From positions 2,046,001-2,110,000 of the forward strand of contig NZ_CP154859.1 in NCBI RefSeq assembly GCF_039614725.1: a stretch of 64,000 nt of DNA. Reading direction: 5' to 3'. Under the pieces are notes generated by a model, which saw only the letters and a program-made list of their open reading frames with translations, made no database searches and was not told where the DNA came from. The position numbers and the translations under genes are program-made. Origin of the DNA: Thauera sp. JM12B12 (GTDB taxonomy: Bacteria > Pseudomonadota > Gammaproteobacteria > Burkholderiales > Rhodocyclaceae). This document shows positions 33,251 through 42,884 of the stretch, in pieces. Within the stretch, counting starts at the first letter, position 1. Each line of letters starts with the position of its first letter.

Positions 33251-34165
33251 CTATCCGAATGAGGTGGCCCTGCAAAACAGGCGTTGACCAAGATCCAGTC
33301 GCGGCACGACTTCGTCCGTCAGGATGGCGTACCACTCGTCGCTCGTAGCTGAATGTGGCGACTGGATGCGAAGCCGGAAGAATGGCATCCCGAGCAGGCG
33401 GAATATCGCGTCCTTCATCTCGTCGCGTAGGCGAATCTTGGGTTGATCGTGGTAGCTGCTGTCCAACTCGAACGCTGCGACTGGGCTGCCCTCATCCGGC
33501 AAGACAAGAAGGGCGTCGATACGGCAATGCTTACCGTACGACCACACCTTTTCTCCAAGCGGCTTGCGCAGACTCGAAAGCTCAGCGACCTGATCGAGAG
33601 GATAATTTGGAAGAGCCAGGAGTGCCGGAAAGCGCAACGACAGCGCCTTCAGAAAGGCACGCTCTTGTTCGCTGCGGAAAATCGACTTACGCATCCCCAA
33701 AGTCTCGGCTGCAGTACGAGGCGTAAACTCCATGAAGGTGCTCTGGACGAAGCGACGTACTTCGATAATTGGGCCTTTCAGGTTCTCGGTTCGCGCGCTG
33801 CGAACAGGCTCGCGGGGTTGTGCGCGAGAAAGACGGTTCTCGAGCAAGCGAAGACGTTCACCAAGCAACTTGAGGGCCTTGGACTGCAGGCGTGTCGCCA
33901 AATCGAGAACAACACTGCAGGGAACGAGTAGCGCCCCATCGAGTAGAAGTGCTTCATAGCCACTCAAGAGATGTTCTGGTGGCTCGGCCTCCTCCTCAAG
34001 AAGTAGGCAAAGTGCCTCACCCCCAAGCGCCTTGACGTAGTTGTCCCCGCTCGCAAGGGCAAGGAGGCTGGGAGTCTTGAAGGCAGACAGGAAGGCCTCA
34101 TGCTCTCGCTTGTGCAGGTGATCGCGTAACTGCTTGATCGGCAATCCGCTGTATTTCGAGCCCAC
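33251..34165 (-). CDS. DUF2726-type predicted nuclease, copy 2
   Basis: 304 residues from GTG 34165, chosen because it aligns residue for residue with the start of copy 1 (21008). A GTG at 34225 would add 20 residues. It shares RSEQERAFLKALSLRFPALL, ALPNYPLDQ, RIDALLVLPDEGSPVAAFEL and DSSYHDQPKIRLRDEMK with copy 1, so both carry the same PD-(D/E)XK-like core. The N-terminal domains (LRDHLHKREHEAF) also match. It is divergent from an XRE gene at 34292. The BREX operon begins just beyond that gene. Confidence 0.7.
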   Translation of the reverse strand: MGSKYSGLPIKQLRDHLHKREHEAFLSAFKTPSLLALASGDNYVKALGGEALCLLLEEEAEPPEHLLSGYEALLLDGALLVPCSVVLDLATRLQSKALKLLGERLRLLENRLSRAQPREPVRSARTENLKGPIIEVRRFVQSTFMEFTPRTAAETLGMRKSIFRSEQERAFLKALSLRFPALLALPNYPLDQVAELSSLRKPLGEKVWSYGKHCRIDALLVLPDEGSPVAAFELDSSYHDQPKIRLRDEMKDAIFRLLGMPFFRLRIQSPHSATSDEWYAILTDEVVPRLDLGQRLFCRATSFG

Positions 34166-34291
34166 AGTCTGGTCACGTCTGATTGTCTGAAAACAGATAG
34201 TAGGGTTCGGCGCGCCGATTGTCACTCATAGCGCGTGGCCCCATAGGATCCTGGTACCTAGCATCGGCCGAAATCACTCATTCGGCCTCAA

Positions 34292-34519
34292 GTGGACTCC
34301 CACGACCCCAGAATTCTCTTCGGCCGGCATCTGGCCAGCCTGCGCAGGCAGCGTGGATGGTCCCAGGAGTCTCTCGCGCTGGAGAGCGGGCTGGCTCGGA
34401 GCTACCTCGGCGGAGTCGAGCGCGGCCAACGCAACATCGCTCTGGTGAACATCTGCAGGCTGGCTCAAGCTCTTGGGCTGCCGCCCTCAGAGTTGCTGAA
34501 CTTCACCATTCCCGAATAG
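34292..34519 (+). CDS. XRE-family regulator, copy 2 of a mirrored pair
   Basis: 75 residues, GTG start at 34292. The HTH is almost that of copy 1: LFGRHLASLRRQRGWSQESL, ALESGLARSYLGGVERGQRN, IALVNICRLAQALGLPPSEL. It lacks the N-terminal extension of copy 1. It lies between the second DUF2726 gene and the BREX operon and could regulate either. Confidence 0.8.
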   Translation: MDSHDPRILFGRHLASLRRQRGWSQESLALESGLARSYLGGVERGQRNIALVNICRLAQALGLPPSELLNFTIPE

Positions 34520-34819
34520 CCAGATCGAACCTTCGGGTGAGCCGAGTCAGTCTGCGGGCTGAGGTTGCACTGGGCCATGAACGGATTGGGTCCCGGGAAG
34601 ACGTCCTCGCCCGCATCCGGTGACAGGCTCCCGTGTTCGAGTTCTTCGTCGGCCGCCGCTGCGAGCGCGGATCAGCCGTTACTTCTTCAAACCGACTTTC
34701 AACGATCTTCCCAGATTTCAGCAGCGCTTGAACGCCTGCGTTCGAGCGTGATAGGGTACCGTGGCGCGCCGCTTCGGCGCACGTGACTTCTGTCCGTTTC
34801 GCCCCGCTGGAGTCGGTCA
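34520..34819 (+). promoter_or_regulatory. Regulatory region upstream of the BREX operon
   Basis: 300 bases with no credible gene. TTGAAC at 34728-34733 and GATAGG at 34750-34755 (16-base spacing) are a possible promoter, with a short palindrome AACGC-CT-GCGTT (34731-34742) in between. A GCGCCG/CGGCGC hairpin at 34766-34780 precedes the first gene. These are weak signals. Confidence 0.35.
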
Positions 34820-35023
34820 ATGCAAGAACAAGAGCCATGGGTCTCTGTGGATGACGTTGCTAGGCATCTCGGGATCGCCAAGGACACGGTCTATCGCTGG
34901 ATCGAGTCGAAGTCCCTCCCTGCGCACCGCGTGGGTCGGCTGTGGAAATTCAAGATCTCGCAGGTCGATGCCTGGATTGAGGCAGGCGGAGCAGCAGAGC
35001 CTGACGACAAGGAGATCGAGTGA
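34820..35023 (+). CDS. Excisionase/MerR-type HTH protein heading the BREX operon
   Basis: 67 residues from ATG 34820. WVSVDDVARHLGIAKDTVYR then WIESKSLPAHRVGRLWKFKI is the classic helix-turn-helix_17 (excisionase) pattern, ending with the S-Q-V-D-A-W helix. Its stop overlaps the next start (GTGA). As the first gene of the operon it may be a regulator of BREX, in place of the WYL-type BrxR seen in other systems. Confidence 0.8.
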   Translation: MQEQEPWVSVDDVARHLGIAKDTVYRWIESKSLPAHRVGRLWKFKISQVDAWIEAGGAAEPDDKEIE

Positions 35024-35604
35024 GTACGGCTAGCCACAACATCGACTTCGATCGCCTGCTTCGGCTGCGACTAGTCGTCGCGCGCTATGGCGAAATGGAT
35101 GCGGCGCGTTGGTGGAACACGGGCGACTCCGCACGGCGCACCGCTCTGCTTGGGCGCGCGGGTTCCGTCCTGATGAGCCGCGGTTTTCCGCGAACGCATC
35201 GCTTTGCTCAGGCTCGGCTTGTTTTTGAAGTTGCGCGAGCGCGCTGTGCAGAGGTCTTTGACCCTCCGGGGTGCGTCACGCTCTGGAATCTACCGCCGGC
35301 GATCGAGGATCAGTTCGATGCCCGTTGGGCCCGATGGCTGGAGAACCGTGCGGACTGGGCGGGCTTCTTCGCGTCCATCGAGTCTGCACCGAACGAGCTG
35401 CTCGAGACCATCCAAGCGCTTGGCTTGGCAAGTGAGAACGAGCTCGAAGCCGTCTCGAAGTTGCGCAGATCTGCCGAGGGGCGAGCGGTGCCATTGCCCG
35501 GCGTTCATGTGGTGACCGATGCTCTGATTACCCAGCTTGCAGCCGGCTTCTCTCGCGGAGAACCGGGCAAACTGGCTGTGCCTTACGCACGGATGGATGA
35601 CTGA
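35020..35604 (+). CDS. brxE: BrxE-like BREX protein
   Basis: 194 residues, GTG start at 35020. IDFDRLLRLRLVVARYGEMD, AARWWNT, RGFPRTHRFAQARLVFEVA and CAEVFDPPGCVTLWNLPP match my recollection of the BrxE family found at the head of type 6 BREX operons. Helical, with no enzymatic motif. Coupled by overlap to the HTH gene before and to brxA after (TGATG). The name is a family recollection and not confirmed. Confidence 0.55.
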   Translation: MSTASHNIDFDRLLRLRLVVARYGEMDAARWWNTGDSARRTALLGRAGSVLMSRGFPRTHRFAQARLVFEVARARCAEVFDPPGCVTLWNLPPAIEDQFDARWARWLENRADWAGFFASIESAPNELLETIQALGLASENELEAVSKLRRSAEGRAVPLPGVHVVTDALITQLAAGFSRGEPGKLAVPYARMDD

Positions 35605-36383
35605 TGGGTGGCAGCCGCGCGTCAGTGGTCTCCTCGTTCACGATCATCAAGGGCTCCTTGATTGACGAGACCTACACGGTTTTCCGGGGCTGGGACTTCT
35701 CTCAGTCACCAGAGAAGAACCTCGATTTCGTGCGGCGGACGAACTCGGTGGGCGCAAAGAGTGCGAGTTGGCTTGTCGACATCTACAAGGTTCTGCATCG
35801 ACGTTTCGACCCTGAGGGTCGGGATCGGATTCTGGTCGAGCTCGCTCAGCGCGGGTGCCCACTTGAGCTCTGGAAGCCACTGCTCCTCTGGCACATGACA
35901 CGCGATGAATTTCTTCTTCGTGACTTTCTCGTTGAATGGCTCTACGAACGCTTCGCTCAAGGTGTCCTGCGTGTTCGAGCCGACGATCTGTGGCCGTATC
36001 TCCGTGGTCTCCACGAAAAGGGGCTCGTAGCAGAGCCTTGGAAGGAAAGCACGTTGAAGCGGGTGTCCTCAGAGCTGCTTCGCATCGCGGTCGATTTTGG
36101 CCTCATGCGCGGCACGGTGACGCGCGAGTTCGCCTCATACCGCCTTCCCGACGAGTCCTTTCTCTATCTACTTCACGCGATGATCGACTTGCAGCCAAAT
36201 GCAAACCAGGTCGTGCACAGCACGGATTGGCGGATGTTTTTGATGGACGCCGGCGACGTCGAGCGTGAGCTGTTCCGTCTCCATCAGTTTCGCCGCGTTC
36301 ACTACGAGGTCGCCGGTTCGCTTGCGCAGCTCAAGCTGCCATTCAACTCCGTTAGCGACTACGCACGGGAGATGGTTGCATGA
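35604..36383 (+). CDS. brxA: BrxA (DUF1819) BREX protein
   Basis: 259 residues from ATG 35604. SSFTIIKGSLIDETYTVFRG and later RVSSELLRIAVDFGLMRGTV are typical of DUF1819/BrxA, a helical protein with winged-helix folds that binds DNA and is required in several BREX types. Followed by brxB with a 4-base overlap. Confidence 0.85.
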   Translation: MGGSRASVVSSFTIIKGSLIDETYTVFRGWDFSQSPEKNLDFVRRTNSVGAKSASWLVDIYKVLHRRFDPEGRDRILVELAQRGCPLELWKPLLLWHMTRDEFLLRDFLVEWLYERFAQGVLRVRADDLWPYLRGLHEKGLVAEPWKESTLKRVSSELLRIAVDFGLMRGTVTREFASYRLPDESFLYLLHAMIDLQPNANQVVHSTDWRMFLMDAGDVERELFRLHQFRRVHYEVAGSLAQLKLPFNSVSDYAREMVA

Positions 36384-36958
36384 GCGACTGGAAGCAACGC
36401 CTCACGAGGGACCTCGAACCGGTGCTACGCGAAATGGATCCGAGGGCGCGCATCAGCGCGTACCACAACATGCCCTACGCCATCTTCCATTACCCTCCGG
36501 AAGAGGAAATCCCGCTGCGAGCCGAGTTGGCCATGCTCACCACACGCTTGGAACAAATCGGCAAGCGTGTCACGACGATATCGTTGGCTGAATGCTTGGC
36601 GGATGCCCTCGCAGCCGAGGGGCTGACAACGGCGCGCATCGCAAATGCCGAGAAGCGCACCGGCACCGAGAAAATGACGGACACCATCCATAAGGTGATC
36701 AGTGAGCGTCGGCCTCTTGACGATCTGGTTGCGGCCCGGATGCCAAAGGAGGCGGACCCCCTCCGTGACGTCGTGTTCATCGTGCGTGCCGGCTCGCTAT
36801 TTCCGTTTTACCGAACGTCCTCCTTGCTCGAACAGCTCAAGGGGAAGCTAGACGTGCCTGCAGTGCTTTTCTACCCGGGTGAGCTCGACGGGGTGGCTGG
36901 CCTGAAGTTCATGGGCGTGCTGGACGCAGACCATAACTACCGACCGAAGATCTTCTAG
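36380..36958 (+). CDS. brxB: BrxB (DUF1788) BREX protein
   Basis: 192 residues. The pattern PYAIFHYPPEEEIPLRAELA ... VFIVRAGSLFPFYRTSSLLE ... VPAVLFYPGELDG is the DUF1788/BrxB signature. It probably bridges PglZ and other BREX components. ATG 36380 overlaps the brxA stop. brxC follows after 11 bases. Confidence 0.87.
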   Translation: MSDWKQRLTRDLEPVLREMDPRARISAYHNMPYAIFHYPPEEEIPLRAELAMLTTRLEQIGKRVTTISLAECLADALAAEGLTTARIANAEKRTGTEKMTDTIHKVISERRPLDDLVAARMPKEADPLRDVVFIVRAGSLFPFYRTSSLLEQLKGKLDVPAVLFYPGELDGVAGLKFMGVLDADHNYRPKIF

Positions 36959-36969
36959 GAGTGCGATCA

Positions 36970-39900
36970 ATGAGCAACACGCAAATCAAGGAGCTCTTTG
37001 CCGGCGACATCTACCGTCGCATTGAGGAAGTCATCAAGGTCGACCAGACCGATGAAGCCATCCTGCATGAAGAACTCGGCGAGTATGTACTGACGGACGC
37101 TATCCGTAGCCACTACAAGAACATCCTCCGCAGCTACTGGGAGACGCCCAACAAGCCCCACGAGGGCATCGCTATCTGGGTCTCTGGTTTCTTCGGGTCA
37201 GGTAAGTCAAGCTTCGCAAAAATGCTTGGGCTTGCACTCCAGAACCGCCAAGTGCTGGGTGAAGCAGCGTCCGAGATCTTCGCGGGTCGTTCTGGCGACA
37301 CTGAGCTCACAGTGCTGTTGAAGCAGATCACGGAGCACATCCCCACCGATGCCGTCATTTTCGACGTATCGACCGACCGTGGTATCAAGAGTGGGAACCA
37401 GACGCTCACCGAAATCATGTACCGGCTCTTCCTCAAGAGCCTTGGCTACGCAGAAGATCTGGATCTTGCCGAGCTTGAGATCACGCTCGAGCAGAAGGGT
37501 GAACTGGAGCGGTACGAGACAACGTATCGGGAGATGTTCGAGCAGGATTGGAACGCCAACAAGGACCTGATCGCCTTTTCGCTCGGTGAGGCGAGCGCAG
37601 TCATGCATCAGCTTTTTCCGAACCGTTACCAGACTCAGGATTCCTGGGTCCAGGGTGTTCAGGATCGCGCTGACATCACCGCGGGCCGGCTGGCAGAACG
37701 CTGCAAGGATCTGATGGGGCGCCGCCGTCCGCAGCGGAACTTGATATTCGTTATCGACGAGGTCGGCCAGTTTGTCGCGCGTGACGTTCAGAAGATGCTC
37801 GATCTTCAGGCGGCTGTGCAGAGCTTGGGTCGGGTTGGTCGCGGCAAGATCTGGATCGTCGTTACCTCGCAGGAGAAGCTGACGGAGCTGGTCGGCGGCC
37901 TAGACGACAAACGGGTAGAACTCGCCCGCCTGATGGATCGGTTCCCACTACAGGTTCATCTCGAGCCTTCCGACATCTCCGAAGTCACGAGCAAACGCGT
38001 CCTTGCCAAGAACGCCGCGGCGCTCGACGTCTTGCGCGAGCTGTATAGCAGGCACAGTGGCCGTGTGGCGGCAAACACGCGCCTTACGGCGGACATTCAA
38101 CTCCCGGAGCTCACTACCGAGCGTTTCCAGGACCTCTACCCGCTGCTTCCTTATCAGATCGACTTGATCATCCAGGTCGTCTCTGGGCTGCGCACGCAAG
38201 GTGGAGCGACCAAGCACGTAGGTGGTGCGAATCGCACCATCATCAAGCTTGCGCAGCAGCTACTGATCCATGAGGGCGTGAAGCTCGCCGAGCAACCGGT
38301 CGGTAAGCTGGCGACAATCGACCAGATCTACGTTCTTATCGCAAGCAACATCCCCAGCGAGATCCGCGGGAAGATTGCCGCGATTCAGACCGAGGTCCCA
38401 CATCCGTTTGCCCAGCCCGTGGCGAAGGCGATCTGCCTGCTTCAGTACGTCAAGAGCATCCACCGCACGGCCGAGAACATTGCCTCTGCGTTGCATCCTG
38501 CGGTCGATGGCGACTCGGTGCTGCCCGAGGTCAAGGAGGCGCTGCGGCAACTCGTCGACGCACACAAGGTGCGTGTCACCGATGGCCAGTACCGAATCCC
38601 GACCCCCGCTGAAGACGACTGGGAGGTCACGCGCGCCAGTTTTCAACCCAAGCCCGGTGACGTCCACCGTATCCACGCAGACGCAGTCACAACCTTCTGG
38701 GAGCCCAGGCCGTCACATAACCTGCAGGATGCCCGCACCTTCAAGGGCGGGCTGACCTTCAATGGCAGGTCAGTCTTGGATGAGGACATCGCGTTTCACG
38801 TTGCGTTTGCCGAACGTGGGACCGAGCTTGAGCGGCAGGCTGGCGAAGCACGCGCCCGCTCCCAAGTGGAGCGCAAGGCGGTGTTCTGGGTCGCTGGCCT
38901 CGATGAACACATCGATCGAGAGACGGTTGAGGTTTTCCGATCGCGTGAGATCCTCGCGCGCAAGGAGCGTGCGGCAAAGACAAAGGACGAAACGTCGCTC
39001 GTAGCTGACGAGAAACTGCGTCTTCGAACACACGAGTCCGAGCTGCGCCGCCTGCTTCGCGAGGCCCTCCTTGGCGGCTCCGTCTTCTTCCAAGGCAACG
39101 ACCGTAGTCCGAGCGATTCAGCGACCACAGTGAGCCAGGCTGCGAGCCGGGTGCTCGGTCAAGTGCTGCCGGACGTCTATGAGCGCTTTGGCGAAGGCGC
39201 CGCACGGGTCACGACGAAGGATCTCGACACCCTGATGACGAATGAGAACCTCAGGGGGCTCACGCCAGTCTTCGGGCAGTTGAACCTGGTGCGCGACGAG
39301 AAGGGCCAGACCGTCTTCAACACAGAAACCGGCGTGCTGAAGGAGGTGATGGACCGGATCGAGAACAAGACGAGTTACGGCGAAACGGCGACGGGTCGCT
39401 ACCTGGCTGACGAGTTCGAGAAGGAACCTTTTGGCTGGAACCTCGACGTGGTTCGCCTCTTCGTTGTTGCACTGGTTCGCGCCGGCAAGGTCAAGGCGAC
39501 AAGCAAGGGCACGACCATCGACTCTGCCCTCTCTGTCGAGGCGCGCAACACCTTTTCGAGCAACAACCTCTTCCGAGCATGTTCGTTCCAGAAGCGCGTC
39601 TCCGGCACCGACATCAACGACTGGCTCGAAGCTGAGGCTGCCTACCGAGAGGTGTTCGGCAAGCAGCTACCGGAGCTCCAGGCGAGCGTAATCGCCGATG
39701 CAATCCGTAGGGAGGTTGGCGAGGCTGAGGAGAAGCTTCATGAAGTCCACTCCACGTTGCTGAGCCATGCGCTACCCGGCGCCACCGTGCTCCAGGAAGC
39801 CATTGACCAGATGCGGGCCATCCGTGGGGGAAATGAGGATGATGCCATCCTCAGTTTCAACGGGGCGCACAAGGGTCTGAAGGAGGCTGTGAAGCGCGCG

Positions 39901-40512
39901 AGCGAGCTTTCTGCCGCGCTGACTGAACCGCGACTCCTCGACCTCAGGCGTGCGCGCCAAGCGCTCGATACTCACTGGGCCTTCCTGGATCAGGAAGCCG
40001 ACCTGCCTGATGAGCTTCGGCCGAAGGCTCAGGTACTGGCAGACGTGATGGCGCGGGAAACCTTCTACCGCGATCTCGCGCAAATCGATCAGTTCGCAAC
40101 GGCCATTGAGTCCGAGTACGCGGCTCGCTTCGAGGCAGCGGTTGTCGCGCGCACTGAGTGCTACCAGCAGGCGCTGGGGACACTGCACGGCAACCCCGCC
40201 TGGACCGAGCTGAACGAGGAGCAGCAGGCACGCGTCTCCGCTCCGATCGCAAGCCGAGCATCGGCAACCGTGCCCGCGTCGGCGACTATCCCATTCCTCC
40301 GTTCTGAGCTGAGCGCATGCCCGCAGCACCTGAAAACCGCACTTCAGCAGATGATGGAGCTCATCGAGGGCAATTGCCTCGTCACCATCAACGTGGGGGA
40401 CTTCTTCTCCGGGCGTGTCGAGACTCCGGAACAACTCGAAGCGGCTATCGTCGCCCTTCGCCAGCGCATCGAGAAGTTGCTCGGCGAAGGCAAGAAGGTC
40501 TGGATTCAGTAG
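36970..40512 (+). CDS. brxC: BrxC, BREX ATPase
   Basis: 1180 residues from ATG 36970, preceded by AGGAG at 36957-36961. Walker A is GFFGSGKS (residues 73-80) in the typical context IAIWVSGFFGSGKSSFAKML. Walker B is NLIFVIDEVGQFVA. The rest is long and helical, matching the usual BrxC/PglY size near 1200 residues. It is an AAA+/ORC-like ATPase required for both methylation and phage exclusion. A stop-to-start gap of 9 bases leads to pglX. Confidence 0.93.
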   Translation: MSNTQIKELFAGDIYRRIEEVIKVDQTDEAILHEELGEYVLTDAIRSHYKNILRSYWETPNKPHEGIAIWVSGFFGSGKSSFAKMLGLALQNRQVLGEAASEIFAGRSGDTELTVLLKQITEHIPTDAVIFDVSTDRGIKSGNQTLTEIMYRLFLKSLGYAEDLDLAELEITLEQKGELERYETTYREMFEQDWNANKDLIAFSLGEASAVMHQLFPNRYQTQDSWVQGVQDRADITAGRLAERCKDLMGRRRPQRNLIFVIDEVGQFVARDVQKMLDLQAAVQSLGRVGRGKIWIVVTSQEKLTELVGGLDDKRVELARLMDRFPLQVHLEPSDISEVTSKRVLAKNAAALDVLRELYSRHSGRVAANTRLTADIQLPELTTERFQDLYPLLPYQIDLIIQVVSGLRTQGGATKHVGGANRTIIKLAQQLLIHEGVKLAEQPVGKLATIDQIYVLIASNIPSEIRGKIAAIQTEVPHPFAQPVAKAICLLQYVKSIHRTAENIASALHPAVDGDSVLPEVKEALRQLVDAHKVRVTDGQYRIPTPAEDDWEVTRASFQPKPGDVHRIHADAVTTFWEPRPSHNLQDARTFKGGLTFNGRSVLDEDIAFHVAFAERGTELERQAGEARARSQVERKAVFWVAGLDEHIDRETVEVFRSREILARKERAAKTKDETSLVADEKLRLRTHESELRRLLREALLGGSVFFQGNDRSPSDSATTVSQAASRVLGQVLPDVYERFGEGAARVTTKDLDTLMTNENLRGLTPVFGQLNLVRDEKGQTVFNTETGVLKEVMDRIENKTSYGETATGRYLADEFEKEPFGWNLDVVRLFVVALVRAGKVKATSKGTTIDSALSVEARNTFSSNNLFRACSFQKRVSGTDINDWLEAEAAYREVFGKQLPELQASVIADAIRREVGEAEEKLHEVHSTLLSHALPGATVLQEAIDQMRAIRGGNEDDAILSFNGAHKGLKEAVKRASELSAALTEPRLLDLRRARQALDTHWAFLDQEADLPDELRPKAQVLADVMARETFYRDLAQIDQFATAIESEYAARFEAAVVARTECYQQALGTLHGNPAWTELNEEQQARVSAPIASRASATVPASATIPFLRSELSACPQHLKTALQQMMELIEGNCLVTINVGDFFSGRVETPEQLEAAIVALRQRIEKLLGEGKKVWIQ

Positions 40513-40521
40513 GAGCATCAC

Positions 40522-42468
40522 GTGGAGAAGGAGACACGACAGAAACTGGAGCGCCTCACCCAGCAAGCACGACGGCTTCTCGAGGAGGAGTTTCGGGAGC
40601 AGTTGGAGGGGCGCTACGACATCCTGCTGGACGGGAGGATCCCGCTCGCCCCTGGGGCGCACCTGCCTCCTCGGGAGCGCGTGATCTGGGACAAGCTTGT
40701 GGCCGCCGTCGCTCACAAGCGCTCGCTGGGCATCACGTCTGCGGGTGCTGTCGCAGCCTACCTGCGCGAGGCAGCCTTCCATACGCTCAATCGCTTCGTC
40801 GCCTTGAAGATGCTCGAGGCGCGCAAACTTGTGCAGGAGTGCATCTCGCGGGGTGAAGACTCGGCCGGCTTCAAGGAGTACATCGCCCTCGCGCCCGGGC
40901 TCGTGACGCTGCCCGACAAGGGCTACCGGATTTACGTTGAAACGATTTTCGACGAGATCGCGCAGGAAGTGCGTGCGCTTTTCGATCGGCGTGACGCTGC
41001 GACCATTCTCTGGCCACGACGCCAGGCGCTGCACGATCTTCTGGCTGCCCTGAACGACCCCGAGATCGCTTCCGTATGGATTGAGGACGAAACCATCGGC
41101 TGGGTCTACCAGTACTTCAACGGGGAGGACGAGCGGCGCCAGATGCGTGCGGAAAGCCAGGCACCGCGCAATAGCCGCGAACTGGCCGTTCGCAATCAGT
41201 TCTTTACGCCACGGTACGTCGTACAGTTTCTAACTGACAACTCCCTTGGCCGAACCTGGTGCGAGATGCGTGGCGCCAATACGCAACTCACCCACCTCGA
41301 CTACCTGGTGAAGTCCGAGGAGGGTTTCGAGGGACGCGCTTCGAAGGATCCACGCGACATGCGCGTGCTCGATCCCGCCTGCGGCTCCGGTCACTTCCTT
41401 CTTTACGCGTTTGACTTGCTTGCCGGCGATCCGACGCGCAGCTTCTTCGGCATCTACGAGGAAGCGTGGCGCACTGAGGGTGCACCCAAGTCCGAGGTCA
41501 CCGGCCGGACGCTCCGCGAAGACTACGAGTCCGAGTCAGCCTTGCACCGCGCAGTGCCCGAACTGATTCTCCGTCACAACCTCTACGGCATCGATATCGA
41601 CCCGCGCGCTGCGCAGATCGCAGCCCTCGCACTATGGATGCGCGCCCAGCGCGCATACAACGACCGCAAGGTCCAGGCCCAAGAGCGTCCGATCATTGGG
41701 CGAACGAATATCGTCGTCGCGGAGCCGATGCCGGGCGATCGAAGCATGGTGGCCGAGTTTGCCGCGACACTGCGACCGAACGTGCTCGGGGAGCTCTTCC
41801 AGCGCATGGTCGACGAGATGCAACTTGCGGGTGAGCTTGGCTCCTTGCTCAAGATTGACCGCGCCATCAGGAGCGCGGTCGCCAAGGCCCGTCAGCAATT
41901 TGTTCAGGCACAGCGTGCGCCACAGGACAGTCTCCCTGGCTTCGAGCGTCCTCCCAGTCATCAGTTGGAGTTCGATCTATCGGGCATCTCGGACGAGTCC
42001 TTCTTCGACTCGGCTGAGGAACGCATCATCGAGGCACTTCAGGAATACGTTGCTGGGGCGCCAACTGCAGTGGGTGTCCGGCGGCAACTCTTCGCCGATG
42101 ATGCCGCGCAGGGCATCGCATTCATTGATTTGTGCCGCAAGCATTTCGACGTCGTGCTGATGAATCCACCTTTCGGTGCAGCGAGCCTGGCAGCGAAGAA
42201 GGAGTTCGAGTCGGCCTATCCGCGCACGAAGAACGACATTTACGCAGCCTTCGTGGAGCGCGGCATCGAACTGCTTCATCCCAATGGTTACCTCGGTGCC
42301 ATCACCTCCCGAACCGGCTTCTTCCTCTCCAGCTTCCAAAAATGGCGGGAAGAGATTCTGCTGAAGGAGGCCCCACCCATCGTTTTTGCCGATCTCGGGC
42401 AAGGCGTCCTTGACAGTGCCATGGTTGAGGTCGCGGCCTACTGCCTTCGCAAGGAAGCAACTGAATGA
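40522..42468 (+). CDS. pglX: PglX N-terminal half: adenine methyltransferase
   Basis: 648 residues, GTG start at 40522 with AGGAG upstream. The SAM-binding motif is DPACGSGHFLLYA (starting residue 284) and the catalytic motif is NPPF (548-551, in VLMNPPFGAAS), so the N6-adenine methyltransferase core is complete. TRTKNDIYAAFVERGIELL-type sequence follows. The chain stops after VEVAAYCLRKEATE, just where an intact PglX would continue into its specificity half. That half is encoded at 45741-48173. The stop overlaps the next start (ATGA), so the split is built into the operon and is not a fresh break. Confidence 0.9.
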   Translation: MEKETRQKLERLTQQARRLLEEEFREQLEGRYDILLDGRIPLAPGAHLPPRERVIWDKLVAAVAHKRSLGITSAGAVAAYLREAAFHTLNRFVALKMLEARKLVQECISRGEDSAGFKEYIALAPGLVTLPDKGYRIYVETIFDEIAQEVRALFDRRDAATILWPRRQALHDLLAALNDPEIASVWIEDETIGWVYQYFNGEDERRQMRAESQAPRNSRELAVRNQFFTPRYVVQFLTDNSLGRTWCEMRGANTQLTHLDYLVKSEEGFEGRASKDPRDMRVLDPACGSGHFLLYAFDLLAGDPTRSFFGIYEEAWRTEGAPKSEVTGRTLREDYESESALHRAVPELILRHNLYGIDIDPRAAQIAALALWMRAQRAYNDRKVQAQERPIIGRTNIVVAEPMPGDRSMVAEFAATLRPNVLGELFQRMVDEMQLAGELGSLLKIDRAIRSAVAKARQQFVQAQRAPQDSLPGFERPPSHQLEFDLSGISDESFFDSAEERIIEALQEYVAGAPTAVGVRRQLFADDAAQGIAFIDLCRKHFDVVLMNPPFGAASLAAKKEFESAYPRTKNDIYAAFVERGIELLHPNGYLGAITSRTGFFLSSFQKWREEILLKEAPPIVFADLGQGVLDSAMVEVAAYCLRKEATE

Positions 42469-42884
42469 GCACCAGCTTCTTGGACGCCTCCGATCGCCAC
42501 TTCCATGACGCTGAATTGCTGCTCGCGCAAGCGCGTGGGGCGAACGCTGACCATCTATTTGGGCTCTCTGCAGAGTGCTCTCTCAAGGCAGTCATGCTTG
42601 CACTGGGCATGGCGGTGAGCCCGGACGGAGCACCGCAGGACAAGGGGCACAGGGTCCACATGCCCGAGCTCTGGGCGGCTTTTCAGAGTTTTGCTGAGGG
42701 TGGCCTTGCGTCGCGATACCTTGAGCCGCTGGAAAAGTCGAATCCCTTTGCCGACTGGTCGATCGATCAACGCTACTGGGCCCGCGATGCGATTACGGCA
42801 TCCGCCATTCCGAGCCACAGGGCTGCAGCAAATCAATGCCGCCTGAGCTTGGAGAAGCTAATCCTTGACGGGGTGACTGCATGA
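42465..42884 (+). CDS. HEPN-like protein, first gene of the nested module
   Basis: 139 residues from ATG 42465. FLDASDRHFHDAELLLAQAR followed by HLFGLSAECSLKAVMLALGM is the helical pattern of HEPN proteins (paired long helices, the second with E-C-x-L-K-A). I cannot see the R-x4-6-H motif of active HEPN RNases with certainty, so it may be a structural or nucleotide-binding member. Coupled at both ends by 4-base overlaps. It lies directly after the methyltransferase half of PglX. Confidence 0.6.
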   Translation: MSTSFLDASDRHFHDAELLLAQARGANADHLFGLSAECSLKAVMLALGMAVSPDGAPQDKGHRVHMPELWAAFQSFAEGGLASRYLEPLEKSNPFADWSIDQRYWARDAITASAIPSHRAAANQCRLSLEKLILDGVTA

